Of a stretch of 55,680 bases of DNA, positions 44,186-53,287 are shown piece after piece. Both the position numbers and the translations under genes were made by a program. Every line of letters begins with the position of its first letter. Position 1 is the first letter of the stretch. The DNA comes from Colwellia sp. (GTDB lineage: Bacteria > Pseudomonadota > Gammaproteobacteria > Enterobacterales > Alteromonadaceae). Under the pieces are notes generated by a model, which was not told the origin of the DNA, made no database searches, and saw only the letters and a program-made list of their open reading frames with translations. The stretch is from assembly GCA_022969175.1 (NCBI GenBank), contig JALJPB010000001.1, positions 65,902-121,581 on the forward strand, given 5' to 3'.

Positions 44186-45766
44186 ATGAGTATAGATTTT
44201 ATATTGCCAGATATTGGTGAAGGTATTGTTGAATGTGAACTGGTTGAATGGCTAGTGAAAGAAGGCGATACCATTGTTGAAGATCAACCGATTGCTGATG
44301 TGATGACCGATAAAGCTTTAGTGCAAATTCCGGCAATGCATAATGGTGTGATTGAAAAATTATATTACCAACAAGGTGACATTGCCAAAGTACATGCACC
44401 CTTGTTTGCTATTATCCCAGAAGGGACAAGTGCTGAAGTTGTTACCCGTAATATTGAAACTACGGCAAAGGTAGCACAAGTTGAGCAAGTAACGGTATCA
44501 GCCCCATCAACTACTTCAGTTGAAGACTTTATTCTACCTGATATAGGTGAAGGTATTGTTGAATGTGAATTAGTGGAATGGCTGGTCAGCGAAGGTGATA
44601 TTATCGAAGAAGATCAACCGATTGCTGATGTAATGACCGACAAAGCTTTAGTGCAAATTCCTGCGATGCATGCGGGTAAAGTGGTTAAACTTCATTATGC
44701 TAAAGGTGAAATTGCTCAGGTTCATCAGCCGTTATTCTCAATAGAAATTACGGGTAGTGCTAGCGCTACCAGTAATGCATCTGTACCCGTTGCTGCGCCT
44801 ACTGTCGCTGAGAGTACCTCAACATCTGCGGTAGCAAATAAACCTGTGCCAGCAACAAATACTGCGGTCGCTGCGAAAACCACCAATAGTAAAGCTGTGG
44901 CTAGCCCAGCTGTACGCCGTGTTGCTCGTGAATTAAATGTGAATATTCATCAAGTGCCAGGGTCCGGTAAAAAAGGCCGAGTTTATAAAGAAGATGTGGT
45001 GGCATTTACCCAAGCTTCAGTAACTCAAGCCATAAGTACCACTAGTACACTTGTTGTTGGTGGTACGCGGGTTGAACCCATTCGAGGTATAAAAGCGATA
45101 ATGGCAAAAGCTATGGTCAATTCCGTATCAACTATTCCTCACTTTACTTATTGTGAAGAAATTGACATGACTAATTTGATCAAACTTCGTAAGGGACTGA
45201 AAGAGGTTTATGCTAAACAAGACATTAAATTAACCATGATGCCATTCTTTATGAAGGCGATGTCTTTAGCGTTAAAAGAGTTCCCTATTATTAACTCTCA
45301 AGTTAATGACGATTGTACTGAGTTAACCTATTTTGACGATCACAATATCGGTATGGCAGTAGACTCAAAAGTCGGCTTGTTAGTGCCTAATGTTAAACAA
45401 GTGCAAACAAAATCAATTTTAGAGTTAGCTAAAGATATTACTCGCTTAACTACCGATGCCCGAAGTGGTCGTGTGCAAGCGGTTGATTTAAAAGGTGGCA
45501 CTATTACCATTTCAAATATTGGTGCTATTGGCGGTACAATTGCTACGCCTATTATTAACAAACCTGAAGCGGCAATTGTTGCTTTAGGTAAGTTGCAAAC
45601 CCTTCCTCGCTTTAATGCCGCTGGTGAAGTTGAAGCCCGCAGTATTATGCAAGTTAGTTGGTCTGGCGACCACCGGATTATTGACGGCGGTTCAATTGCT
45701 AGGTTTTGCAATTTATGGAAGTCATTTCTTGAAGAACCGAGCAATATGTTAGTACATATGAGTTAA
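44186..45766 (+). CDS. bkdB: Dihydrolipoyl acyltransferase E2 with two lipoyl domains
   Basis: A 526-residue core subunit transferring the branched acyl group to CoA. Two lipoyl domains (about 1-80 and 112-190) carry the lipoylated Lys43 and Lys153 in VMTDKALVQIPA, with a period of exactly 110 residues; the DNA of the two is also very alike. An Ala/Ser/Thr-rich linker leads to the E1/E3-binding domain (about 237-272, SPAVRRVARELN), then the catalytic domain with His496 in GDHRIIDGG. No E3 (lipoamide dehydrogenase) gene follows, so it must be shared with other complexes. Most relatives have one lipoyl domain. Confidence 0.95.
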   Translation: MSIDFILPDIGEGIVECELVEWLVKEGDTIVEDQPIADVMTDKALVQIPAMHNGVIEKLYYQQGDIAKVHAPLFAIIPEGTSAEVVTRNIETTAKVAQVEQVTVSAPSTTSVEDFILPDIGEGIVECELVEWLVSEGDIIEEDQPIADVMTDKALVQIPAMHAGKVVKLHYAKGEIAQVHQPLFSIEITGSASATSNASVPVAAPTVAESTSTSAVANKPVPATNTAVAAKTTNSKAVASPAVRRVARELNVNIHQVPGSGKKGRVYKEDVVAFTQASVTQAISTTSTLVVGGTRVEPIRGIKAIMAKAMVNSVSTIPHFTYCEEIDMTNLIKLRKGLKEVYAKQDIKLTMMPFFMKAMSLALKEFPIINSQVNDDCTELTYFDDHNIGMAVDSKVGLLVPNVKQVQTKSILELAKDITRLTTDARSGRVQAVDLKGGTITISNIGAIGGTIATPIINKPEAAIVALGKLQTLPRFNAAGEVEARSIMQVSWSGDHRIIDGGSIARFCNLWKSFLEEPSNMLVHMS

Positions 45767-45782
45767 TATATTAACTCATATG
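45755..45782. repeat. Perfect 28-bp palindrome over the E2 stop codon
   Basis: CATATGAGTTAATA followed directly by its exact reverse complement. It covers the last codons and the TAA (45764-45766) of the E2 gene and lies 10 bp before the terminator. It could be an extra mRNA 3' hairpin, a cruciform or a protein site. Confidence 0.75.
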
Positions 45783-45791
45783 ATATTCGTT

Positions 45792-45818
45792 AAAAAAACC
45801 TGTTTTTGCAGGTTTTTT
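45792..45818 (+). terminator. Terminator of the branched-chain dehydrogenase operon
   Basis: CCTG (45799-45802) pairs with CAGG (45809-45812), extended by A/T pairs (AAAAAA with TTTTTT). It ends in a T run 26 bp after the E2 stop codon. Confidence 0.85.
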
Positions 45819-45960
45819 ATTGGCCGCATATTGCTCTTATTCCTCTTAATAACTATTAGAAATAGATTAGTTGATTGCTATAAAATGCGTATTCTGTTGT
45901 AATCCTCGGGTTAATTTTTAGGAGTATATTTACTTCTTCTAACTCGGAATTAGTTTATTC

Positions 45961-46911
45961 ATGCTTAAAAAAATTTCATTACTTGCTTGTTTATTTTCAC
46001 TGCCAACAATGGCGGAAGAAGGTGGCAGTGGTCATTATATGCCCGGCTCTATGTCATCATTTATTGATGGTGTACCACCAACAAAAACTTTAATCGTACG
46101 CTTAAATCTATTGGAATATAATGGCAGTTACGCTAATCAATTACCTTTTTCGGGTTTAACCGCTGGTAATGTTGATGTGACATCCAAAGCTGTTGGTTTT
46201 ACTATGTTGTATCGACCTGATTTTGACTTAACTTCTGTAGGTTTAGATAAAGACTGGAGTTATGCCTTTAGTGCAACACTGCCTTATGTTGATATAAATG
46301 TAACTGCTGATGTGATGACCGCAAAGTCTAGTAATTTTCGTAAATCAGATAGCGACCAAGCACTTGGCGATATTATTTTAATGCCATTGATGTTGAATCA
46401 AAACATATCACCAGATTTAAACATCAATTATCGTATCGCTTTTTATGCTCCAACGGGAAGTTATGAAGTAGGTAAATTAGCAAATACCGGTAAGAATTTT
46501 TGGACTGTCGAGCCGACTGTCGCAGCTGTTTATTTAGGACAGAAAAATGGAATTGAAGCCAGTGTCTTTGCCGGTATAGATTTTAATGCCGAAAACAAAG
46601 ATACCCAATATAAGTCAGGTGCTCAGGCTCATATCGATGGTACACTTGCGCAGCACTTTCCTTTGTGGGGTGGTTTAGCAGGGGTAGGGGTTTCTGGTTT
46701 CTATTATAAACAAATTACCGGTGATAGTGGCGAAGGTGCAACTTTCGGCGATTTAAAAGCGAAAACAGTTGGCGCTGGGCCGGTCATTTCTTTTGTTTCA
46801 AAAATTGGCTCTACTGATGTAATGGCTGAATTTAAATGGTTACATGAGTTTAGTACCAAGAAGCGAGTTCAAGGTGATACATTATTCTTAAAAGTGGTTG
46901 CTAAATTTTAA
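45961..46911 (+). CDS. Outer-membrane beta-barrel protein (phenol-degradation MetA-like / SphA-like)
   Basis: A 316-residue exported protein. The signal peptide is MLKKISLLACLFSLPTMA. The mature N-terminus GGSGHYMPGSMSSFIDG, alternating strands with GDIILMPLMLN, FYAPTGSYEVG and TGKNFWTVEPT, and a C-terminal Phe (VVAKF) fit the Phenol_MetA_deg transporter family (PF13557 type). It is likely a substrate channel for a hydrophobic compound. It stands alone, with terminators before and after it, and faces the convergent sulfatase gene. Confidence 0.82.
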   Translation: MLKKISLLACLFSLPTMAEEGGSGHYMPGSMSSFIDGVPPTKTLIVRLNLLEYNGSYANQLPFSGLTAGNVDVTSKAVGFTMLYRPDFDLTSVGLDKDWSYAFSATLPYVDINVTADVMTAKSSNFRKSDSDQALGDIILMPLMLNQNISPDLNINYRIAFYAPTGSYEVGKLANTGKNFWTVEPTVAAVYLGQKNGIEASVFAGIDFNAENKDTQYKSGAQAHIDGTLAQHFPLWGGLAGVGVSGFYYKQITGDSGEGATFGDLKAKTVGAGPVISFVSKIGSTDVMAEFKWLHEFSTKKRVQGDTLFLKVVAKF

Positions 46912-46931
46912 TTTAAGCAATTATATTACCA

Positions 46932-46967
46932 TAAAAAAAAGCCAACAAAATTTGTTGACTTTTTTTG
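46932..46967. terminator. Bidirectional terminator between the beta-barrel and sulfatase genes
   Basis: CAACAAA pairs with TTTGTTG (loop within AATT), flanked by an A run before and a T run after, on both strands. It lies between convergent genes whose ends are 71 bp apart. Confidence 0.85.
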
Positions 46968-46982
46968 AAACCACAACTTTAT

Positions 46983-48599
46983 TTAATCTGCGGTGTGATT
47001 TTTCATCGACTCGGCGACCAATTTTTCAATGGATAACGAAGTTGGTTTCTGACTGGGTGGAAACTGTAGCAGTGTTTGAATATGAGCGCCCATTTTGGCC
47101 GTCACTATATTAAACATCCATGACTTATGCTGTAATAAATTTGCCGGCGGCCTTGGGTCTTGTCCATAAGACTCAAAAGGGTCTTGTCTTAAATTATATA
47201 CCCAAGGTAGTTCTAGTTTAGTTGTAGTGCCGTAATAACCGTCACGAACAGCAAAATGTGCTTTCCATTGATTAACTCGAATGGCGTTTGGACTAGCTTC
47301 TGCCCAATAGATAAAGTCATTACGCTCAGATTTATCATTCTTACCGGTCCAGTAATCTAAGTTGTTAACACCATCTAAATAAACTTTCTTAACTGTATCT
47401 GTGCCAACTTTATCGCCTTTTTTCAGACGTTCAGCTAAGTTATCGGTATCGACACCTGCTGCAGCAGCTAAAGTGGTAAATACATCCATATGCGCTTGAA
47501 TACCGTTAAATTCAGAGCCTGCTTTAATATGTCCAGGCCAGCGAACTAACATAGGTACCCGTACACCACCTTCCCAGGTTGTCATTTTTTCACCACGGAA
47601 CGGTGTGGTACCACCCTCGGGATAGGTACTATGTTCAGGGCCATTGTCTGTGGTATAAACGATAATGGTATTATCAGCGATACCCATTTTTTCTAATTTA
47701 TCTAGCACTCGGCCGATATCTTCATCGTGCTGCAACATACCCGCGCCATGATTGTCATCGTAGCTAGTGAACTCACGAACTTGTTCATGATATTTTTTTG
47801 GCACATAATTAAAGACGTGCATTCGAGCTGGATTAAGCCAAACAAAGAAGGGCTTATTTTCAGCTTTAGCTTTTTCCATGAATTTAAAAGTGTAATCTAA
47901 GTATTCGGTATCTAAGTTATTTAAACGCTCTGCGGTCACTTGTCCAGTGTCGATAATTTTTTGTTTGCCGACTTCACCAAACCTTGCATCCGGAATTGAT
48001 TTGTCATGGCTGTTGGTTGCCCAAGTATGTAAGATCCCGCGAGGACCATATTTCTTGAAAAATTTATTGCCCTTGGGGTAATCATTATCCAAGGGTTCTT
48101 GTAAAACATTTAAGTGGTATAAATGGCCATAAAACTCATCGAAACCATGTACTGTTGGTAAATGTTTATTGAGATCGCCTAAATGATTTTTACCAAATTG
48201 GCCCGTTGCATATCCTTGTTCTTTAAGTACTTCAGCTAGGGTTACATCTACAGCTTGCATGCCCAGAGAACTACCTACCATACCTACTGTGGTCATGCCT
48301 GAACGAATTGGGTAAGTACCCATAATAAAAGATGCCCGCCCAGCGGTACAGCTTGGCTGACCATAGTGGTCAGTGAACAGCGCGCCTTCCTTAGCAATTT
48401 TATCTATATTAGGTGTGCGATAGCCCATGACGCCGCGGCTATAAGCACTAATATTATAAGACCCTATATCATCCGCCATGATAACAAGAATATTTGGTTT
48501 CTCTGTTGCTTGACTATAAGGCGTGCTTACCATCAAGCCAGCAAAGGCAACTGCAGACAACAGCAAAGGGATGCCTTTTTTAACATTGAGTATACTCAT
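46983..48599 (-). CDS. Secreted arylsulfatase, cysteine type (formylglycine-dependent)
   Basis: A 538-residue sulfatase hydrolysing sulfate esters, exported by its signal peptide (cleavage near SQA, residue 31). The metal ligands start with MADDIG (Asp43-Asp44). The active-site motif is SCTAGRAS with Cys84, the residue turned into formylglycine by a maturase. TDNGPEHSTYPEGG and GGVRVPMLVRWPG follow. The length is typical of arylsulfatase A-like family members. No maturase gene is in the window. The next upstream gene on the strand is a secreted HAD phosphatase, 62 bp away, so they are likely one unit. Confidence 0.94.
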   Translation of the reverse strand: MSILNVKKGIPLLLSAVAFAGLMVSTPYSQATEKPNILVIMADDIGSYNISAYSRGVMGYRTPNIDKIAKEGALFTDHYGQPSCTAGRASFIMGTYPIRSGMTTVGMVGSSLGMQAVDVTLAEVLKEQGYATGQFGKNHLGDLNKHLPTVHGFDEFYGHLYHLNVLQEPLDNDYPKGNKFFKKYGPRGILHTWATNSHDKSIPDARFGEVGKQKIIDTGQVTAERLNNLDTEYLDYTFKFMEKAKAENKPFFVWLNPARMHVFNYVPKKYHEQVREFTSYDDNHGAGMLQHDEDIGRVLDKLEKMGIADNTIIVYTTDNGPEHSTYPEGGTTPFRGEKMTTWEGGVRVPMLVRWPGHIKAGSEFNGIQAHMDVFTTLAAAAGVDTDNLAERLKKGDKVGTDTVKKVYLDGVNNLDYWTGKNDKSERNDFIYWAEASPNAIRVNQWKAHFAVRDGYYGTTTKLELPWVYNLRQDPFESYGQDPRPPANLLQHKSWMFNIVTAKMGAHIQTLLQFPPSQKPTSLSIEKLVAESMKNHTAD

Positions 48600-48661
48600 T
48601 CTCTTTTCCTTTTTATTAATATAATTAATTACCTTAAGGTAATCATTTACGGGGATTTTAT

Positions 48662-49672
48662 TTACTGTTCAAAAGAGTAGATATTTTTCCAGTCTTCTTT
48701 CATATCAATAAGCAGCCAACCGCGTTTAGGCGCTTCATCTAAGGCTTTATCTAGCTTTCCGACAACTTTTGAATGTCTGTCATAAGCCCATTCACGTTCA
48801 GCATCTGTATGATGAACTATGGCGGAGAGTCTTGCGCCATCGCCATTGCTAACCCATTCCAGCATTTCAAAGTCGGCATCTGAATTACCAAAAGCGGCGA
48901 TAGGTCGACGGCCAATATGGCGATGTATGCCAACGGGTTTGCCAGCATGATCATCATTAAAGAATAAACTTGGTTTACGCACTAACTGATATTTGCCCTT
49001 ATATAACTCATAACTAGTGCCTAAATCACTGCCGATAATATTCTCTGGGGGCACAGCATAAATATCTTGCGCAACTGAGCGCATAAATTCCAAGCCGCCA
49101 GCTGAAGCGATATATACTTGGAAATCATTGGCTCGTAGATAACTCATCAGTTCAATCATAGGTAGGTAAGCAAGTTTGATATAAGGCTGATTAAAACGTG
49201 GGTGTTTAGCCGTATGAAGCCATTCTTTAGCAATCTGGTTAAATTCGTCTACGCTAATATTGGCGTGGGTGGCCATGACTATTTTTATCAAATCGTCTTC
49301 TGTTAGGCTCGCGATCACTTTTTTGTCACCGGAAAGAATGCCTTTAAAGGGCTGGGTGTGCTGCCATTCAGGATGGTCTTTTTCTATAGATTTAAGTCGC
49401 TCTAGAGCAAAGGTAAGTTGAAAGTATAAGGTCTGCTCAGTCCATAAGGTGCCGTCGTTATCAAATGTAGCAATTCGTTTGTCCAGGGGCACGTAATCTA
49501 AGTGTTTTGTGTCAGTGACTCGGTTGACAAAATCAATGATAGTGGCTTTTGTTAAGGTGTTTTGCCACGATGACATTAAGTCATCTTGCTCGGCAGCGAC
49601 AACAAACAGAGTTTGCCACAGTACTAATATAGCTAAAGTGATGCTTTTGGTCGACTTTATATTTTTTAGCAT
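48662..49672 (-). CDS. Secreted HAD-superfamily phosphatase
   Basis: A 336-residue protein with a signal peptide (ITLAILVLWQTLFVVAA) and a haloacid dehalogenase-like fold. Motif I is FDNDGTLW, with the nucleophile Asp about residue 70, motif II is IASAGG, and motif IV is FGNSDADFEML. It resembles the phosphoserine-phosphatase-like group but is exported, so it should act on periplasmic phosphate esters. It is upstream of the arylsulfatase gene. An organic phosphate/sulfate scavenging role is inferred from location. Confidence 0.88.
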   Translation of the reverse strand: MLKNIKSTKSITLAILVLWQTLFVVAAEQDDLMSSWQNTLTKATIIDFVNRVTDTKHLDYVPLDKRIATFDNDGTLWTEQTLYFQLTFALERLKSIEKDHPEWQHTQPFKGILSGDKKVIASLTEDDLIKIVMATHANISVDEFNQIAKEWLHTAKHPRFNQPYIKLAYLPMIELMSYLRANDFQVYIASAGGLEFMRSVAQDIYAVPPENIIGSDLGTSYELYKGKYQLVRKPSLFFNDDHAGKPVGIHRHIGRRPIAAFGNSDADFEMLEWVSNGDGARLSAIVHHTDAEREWAYDRHSKVVGKLDKALDEAPKRGWLLIDMKEDWKNIYSFEQ

Positions 49673-49922
49673 GTCCTATATCCCTATAGTTTTTTTTTAT
49701 TTTTTTGCTTAATTATCTTGTGATTCATGTGATAAAAGACAATGTCTAGAAGATAGTAACAGTCAAAGTTAAACGGTCAAGGAGTTAAAATGAATGATGT
49801 TTAGTCTACTAGTTGAGGATATGACAGGAACTAATTAAATGTAATTATTTATCAATAGCTTATGGTTTTGTAACTATTGTGTATCAATTATTAAATTTAT
49901 GTTAAATGTTTTTGGAATCATA

Positions 49923-49950
49923 TTGTTTGCCTAACTAATTTAGGTATACT
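49923..49950 (+). promoter_or_regulatory. Predicted promoter of the Omp85/DUF3604 operon
   Basis: TTGTTT (49923-49928) and TATACT (49945-49950) are separated by 16 bp, in an AT-rich 350-bp divergent spacer with no gene. A small inverted repeat GACCT/AGGTC (49983-49998) follows just before the ribosome-binding site. Confidence 0.45.
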
Positions 49951-50022
49951 ATTGTCAATATTTTATTGTGCACTTAATAGTCGACCTTTATTTAGGTCAA
50001 GGAAGAAAAATTGGAATTTTCA

Positions 50023-51264
50023 ATGAAACTAAAAACGATAGTTTTAGTTTTCACTCTGTGCGCGACACCATCGGTTATGGCAACCGATGAAAAATCTACA
50101 GAAGAAGAGGGCGTTGTTGCCAATAAACTCTATTTTACCCCAGTACCCGTTATTGGTTATAACCCAGCCAACGGCACCATTTATGGTGTTGGTGCTTCTG
50201 CCAGTTATTATTTTGGCGATCCTAAAACCACTAAAGTTTCAAACTTATTGGCTGGTTTAGCAAAAACATCATTAGGGCAAAGTATTTTTTTATTTAAAAG
50301 TACCGCCTTCACCGCCAATAATGATTGGGCGCTTTTAGGTGATTGGCGCTACCTTGATACCTCTCAACCTACCTATGGTTTAGGTACCGGTCCTGACTCA
50401 TCAAGGTTGGTAACCAGTGGGCAAGATATTGAGTTTGATGACGATATTTTTTCTGGCACCTATGACGAAACTCAAATGATGGCGTATAAATACTTTCGCT
50501 TTTATGAAACTGTATTAAAACGTATCAACGGTGATTGGTATGTTGGGCTAGGTTATGGTTTAGATAAGTTTACTGATATTGAAGATAATCTACTGGATTT
50601 GACCAGTGATGAAAAAGTTATAACTTCTCATTACAGTTATAGCGAGCTTAACGGTTTTGAATCCACCGAGTATACCCTTTCTGGTTTATCGCTTAATGTG
50701 ATGTTAGATAGTCGTGATAACGCAATTAACCCCTCAAAAGGACAGTATGCGTTAGCGACTTATAAATATAACCCTGAATTCTTAGGATCAGATAAAGACT
50801 CCAGTACCTTATGGTTAGAATACCGTAAGTTTCATAACTTTACTCCGGGTAAAAAATATCCTGATGTTTTGGCTTTTTGGGCTTATGGTAGTTTTGTCAC
50901 CAGTGGCGAAGTCCCTTATATGACGTTACCTGCTACTGGTTACGACCAATATGCTCGTAGTGGTACGGGATATGTGCAAGGAAGGTTTCGCGGTCAAGAT
51001 TATGCGTATGTCGGCGTAGAGTATCGTAAACATTTAACCACACTGTGGGGCGTGCCTGTAGGTGGTGTAGTGCAAGTGAATGCTTCGACGGCTAGTGCAA
51101 CCGGGCCAAATGATGTCAGTTTAGGTGAATACATTAAGCCAGGTTATGGTTTAGGTTTTAGGTTTATGTTGGACAAAAAAACCGGCACCAACGTCGGTAT
51201 TGATTTTGGCCGAGGTGCTGATGGTGCCAGTGCTTTGTATGTTCGTTTAAATGAAAATTTCTAA
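50023..51264 (+). CDS. Omp85/BamA-type outer-membrane beta-barrel protein (surface antigen family)
   Basis: A 413-residue exported protein (signal MKLKTIVLVFTLCATPSVMA) with a 'surface antigen' (PF01103-type) barrel. Features are the early FTPVPVIGYNPANGTIYGVG strand, LDSRDNAINPSKGQYALATY (the family's DNxxxPxxG motif) and a final aromatic (LNENF). It has no POTRA repeats, so it is shorter than BamA (~800). ATG 50023 is chosen; a TTG at 50011 is in frame. It heads a likely operon with two DUF3604 lipoproteins and HupE/UreJ. It could export or take up the cluster's substrate. Confidence 0.85.
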   Translation: MKLKTIVLVFTLCATPSVMATDEKSTEEEGVVANKLYFTPVPVIGYNPANGTIYGVGASASYYFGDPKTTKVSNLLAGLAKTSLGQSIFLFKSTAFTANNDWALLGDWRYLDTSQPTYGLGTGPDSSRLVTSGQDIEFDDDIFSGTYDETQMMAYKYFRFYETVLKRINGDWYVGLGYGLDKFTDIEDNLLDLTSDEKVITSHYSYSELNGFESTEYTLSGLSLNVMLDSRDNAINPSKGQYALATYKYNPEFLGSDKDSSTLWLEYRKFHNFTPGKKYPDVLAFWAYGSFVTSGEVPYMTLPATGYDQYARSGTGYVQGRFRGQDYAYVGVEYRKHLTTLWGVPVGGVVQVNASTASATGPNDVSLGEYIKPGYGLGFRFMLDKKTGTNVGIDFGRGADGASALYVRLNENF

Positions 51265-51297
51265 TAGTAAATTCTAATAGTAAATTCTAATAGTAAA
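51259..51297 (+). repeat. Three exact tandem copies of a 13-bp unit at the Omp85 stop codon
   Basis: TTCTAATAGTAAA occurs three times in a row (51259, 51272, 51285). The first copy contains the stop codon TAA (51262-51264), followed in frame by TAG and TAA. It is a short tandem repeat that could vary in copy number. Confidence 0.9.
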
Positions 51298-51346
51298 GAA
51301 TGTACCAATATCCAATATTGGTGGTTCATAATAATAGGGATAAAAT

Positions 51347-53284
51347 ATGAAAAGTAAAATATCGTTAATCGCAGTTACCGTTCTATTAGTATTAGGAGGC
51401 TGTTCTGAACAGCAAGCCGACTCAGAAAAAGATCAGGCTCACGTCAAGGCAGTAAGCGAAAACACCACGACTAAAAACAAGGATGAATCAGTAGCGGCTA
51501 GAGCACAAACCATCAAGCAGCAAGAAGATAATGCCCCTTCTAACCCGCTGAAAAATGCTTATTTTGGTGAGACCCATATGCATACTAAATATTCTTTAGA
51601 TGCCTATATTGGTGGTAACCGAATGAGTCCGCTTGATTCGCTTCAATTTGCTCAAGGACAAGAAAAAACTATTAATGGTCAATTACATAAATTGCATCGT
51701 CCGCTAGATTTTGCCGCGACTACCGATCATTCAGAATACATCGGCGAGATGTATACCACGTTTGATGAGGAAGCTGTTGGCCATGATAATGAAACTTTAA
51801 AAGAGTTACGCAGCTTAACCGAATATAAAGATCAAATAGCTTGGTTTATTAAATATGTTATCTCAGTAAATAGAGGTGATGCTAAACCTGCTCACCCACC
51901 TTTTTATACCGGAGCTGAAAGTACTAAAAGTGCTTGGCAAATAATTTTACAAGCAACAAAAGAAGAGTATAAACCGGGTGTTTTTACCACACTCGCTGCC
52001 TTTGAGTGGAGTGGTGCACCTCAAGGTGGCAATTTACATCGCAATATCTTGTTTAGAGATATGGTAGTGCCTGAACAGCCGATGAGCTACTTGGAAATTA
52101 ACCGTGAGGATGACTTATGGTTATGGTTGGCTGAGCAAGAGAAACAAGGCAGTACTGTATTGTCTATCCCTCATAATTCTAATGCCTCTAAATTAAATAT
52201 GTTTAATCCTAATGACGCTAAAGGTAACCCTATTACTAAAGAGTATGCCGAGCTTCGTAGTCACTTTGAACGTACTATCGAAATGATGCAAATCAAAGGC
52301 AACTCAGAAGTGCATCGTAGCTTTTGGCCGGCCGATGAATTTGCTGATTTTGAAAATGCCGATTCATTAGCCAAGTTTAGTAACCGAGCGTTAGACAAAC
52401 GTAATTTCGTTCGTTGGGGCGTGATTGAAGGTTTGAAGCACTATCAAAATATTGGCGTTAATCCATATAAATTAGGTTTTAATGGTGGTACCGATAGCCA
52501 CAATGGCTTAATGGCTGATGTTGCTGAAGACAATTACATCGGAGGCCATGGTGCGGTCGATAATACCCCAGAGTTACGCAGAACTGGGCAAGTACCAGAA
52601 TGGCTTGATGCTAAAGATGAAAGCATAGGTTCTATTACTGGCGTGTGGGCAGAAAAAAATACCCGTGCCGCTATTTGGGATGCGATGTATAACCGCGAAG
52701 TATATGGTACTTCGGGTCCAAGAATTCAAGTTCGAATTTTTGCTGGCGAAAATTTAACAAATAACCACAGCGACATTAATGCTATGGTCAAAGAAGGCTA
52801 TGATAAAGGTGTTCCTATGGGCGGTACCATTGCTGGTGCAGATTCAGCGCCAACTCTCACAGTTTGGGCGGTTAAAGACAGTATTGGTGCTAACTTAGAC
52901 CGTATTCAAGTTATCAAAGGTTGGGTAGACAGCCAGGGTGAACAGAATGAAAAAATCATCAATGTTGTTTGGTCTGATAATAGGGTCAAAGATATAAATG
53001 GTAACTTATCGAAAGTCGGTAATACCGTAGATTTAGCAACCGCTAAATACACCAATACCATTGGCTCTTCGATGTTAATGGGCAGCTTTACCGATAATGA
53101 ATTCAATCCTGATTTACCAACACTATATTATGCTCGTGTTATTGAAATACCAACACCACGTTGGTCAACTTATGATGCGGTGCGTAATAACTTGCCATTA
53201 TTAACGGATGTGCAAGCTACTATTCAAGAGCGTGCTTGGAGTTCGCCTATTTGGTTTACTCCAGCAGCAGAAACTGCTCGTTAA
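51347..53284 (+). CDS. DUF3604 lipoprotein (PHP-like), first copy
   Basis: A 645-residue lipoprotein (lipobox LGGCS at about 16-20) followed by a charged linker. The DUF3604 domain has PHP-like metal motifs: YFGETHMHTKYSLDAY (about 71-86), AATTDHSEYIGE (about 124-135), IPHNSNAS and FNGGTDSHNGL. These suggest a metal-dependent phosphoesterase-like hydrolase, but no DUF3604 activity is established to my knowledge. AGGG precedes the ATG. It is part of the operon with Omp85, HupE/UreJ and a second DUF3604 protein. Confidence 0.9.
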   Translation: MKSKISLIAVTVLLVLGGCSEQQADSEKDQAHVKAVSENTTTKNKDESVAARAQTIKQQEDNAPSNPLKNAYFGETHMHTKYSLDAYIGGNRMSPLDSLQFAQGQEKTINGQLHKLHRPLDFAATTDHSEYIGEMYTTFDEEAVGHDNETLKELRSLTEYKDQIAWFIKYVISVNRGDAKPAHPPFYTGAESTKSAWQIILQATKEEYKPGVFTTLAAFEWSGAPQGGNLHRNILFRDMVVPEQPMSYLEINREDDLWLWLAEQEKQGSTVLSIPHNSNASKLNMFNPNDAKGNPITKEYAELRSHFERTIEMMQIKGNSEVHRSFWPADEFADFENADSLAKFSNRALDKRNFVRWGVIEGLKHYQNIGVNPYKLGFNGGTDSHNGLMADVAEDNYIGGHGAVDNTPELRRTGQVPEWLDAKDESIGSITGVWAEKNTRAAIWDAMYNREVYGTSGPRIQVRIFAGENLTNNHSDINAMVKEGYDKGVPMGGTIAGADSAPTLTVWAVKDSIGANLDRIQVIKGWVDSQGEQNEKIINVVWSDNRVKDINGNLSKVGNTVDLATAKYTNTIGSSMLMGSFTDNEFNPDLPTLYYARVIEIPTPRWSTYDAVRNNLPLLTDVQATIQERAWSSPIWFTPAAETAR

Positions 53285-53287
53285 TTT

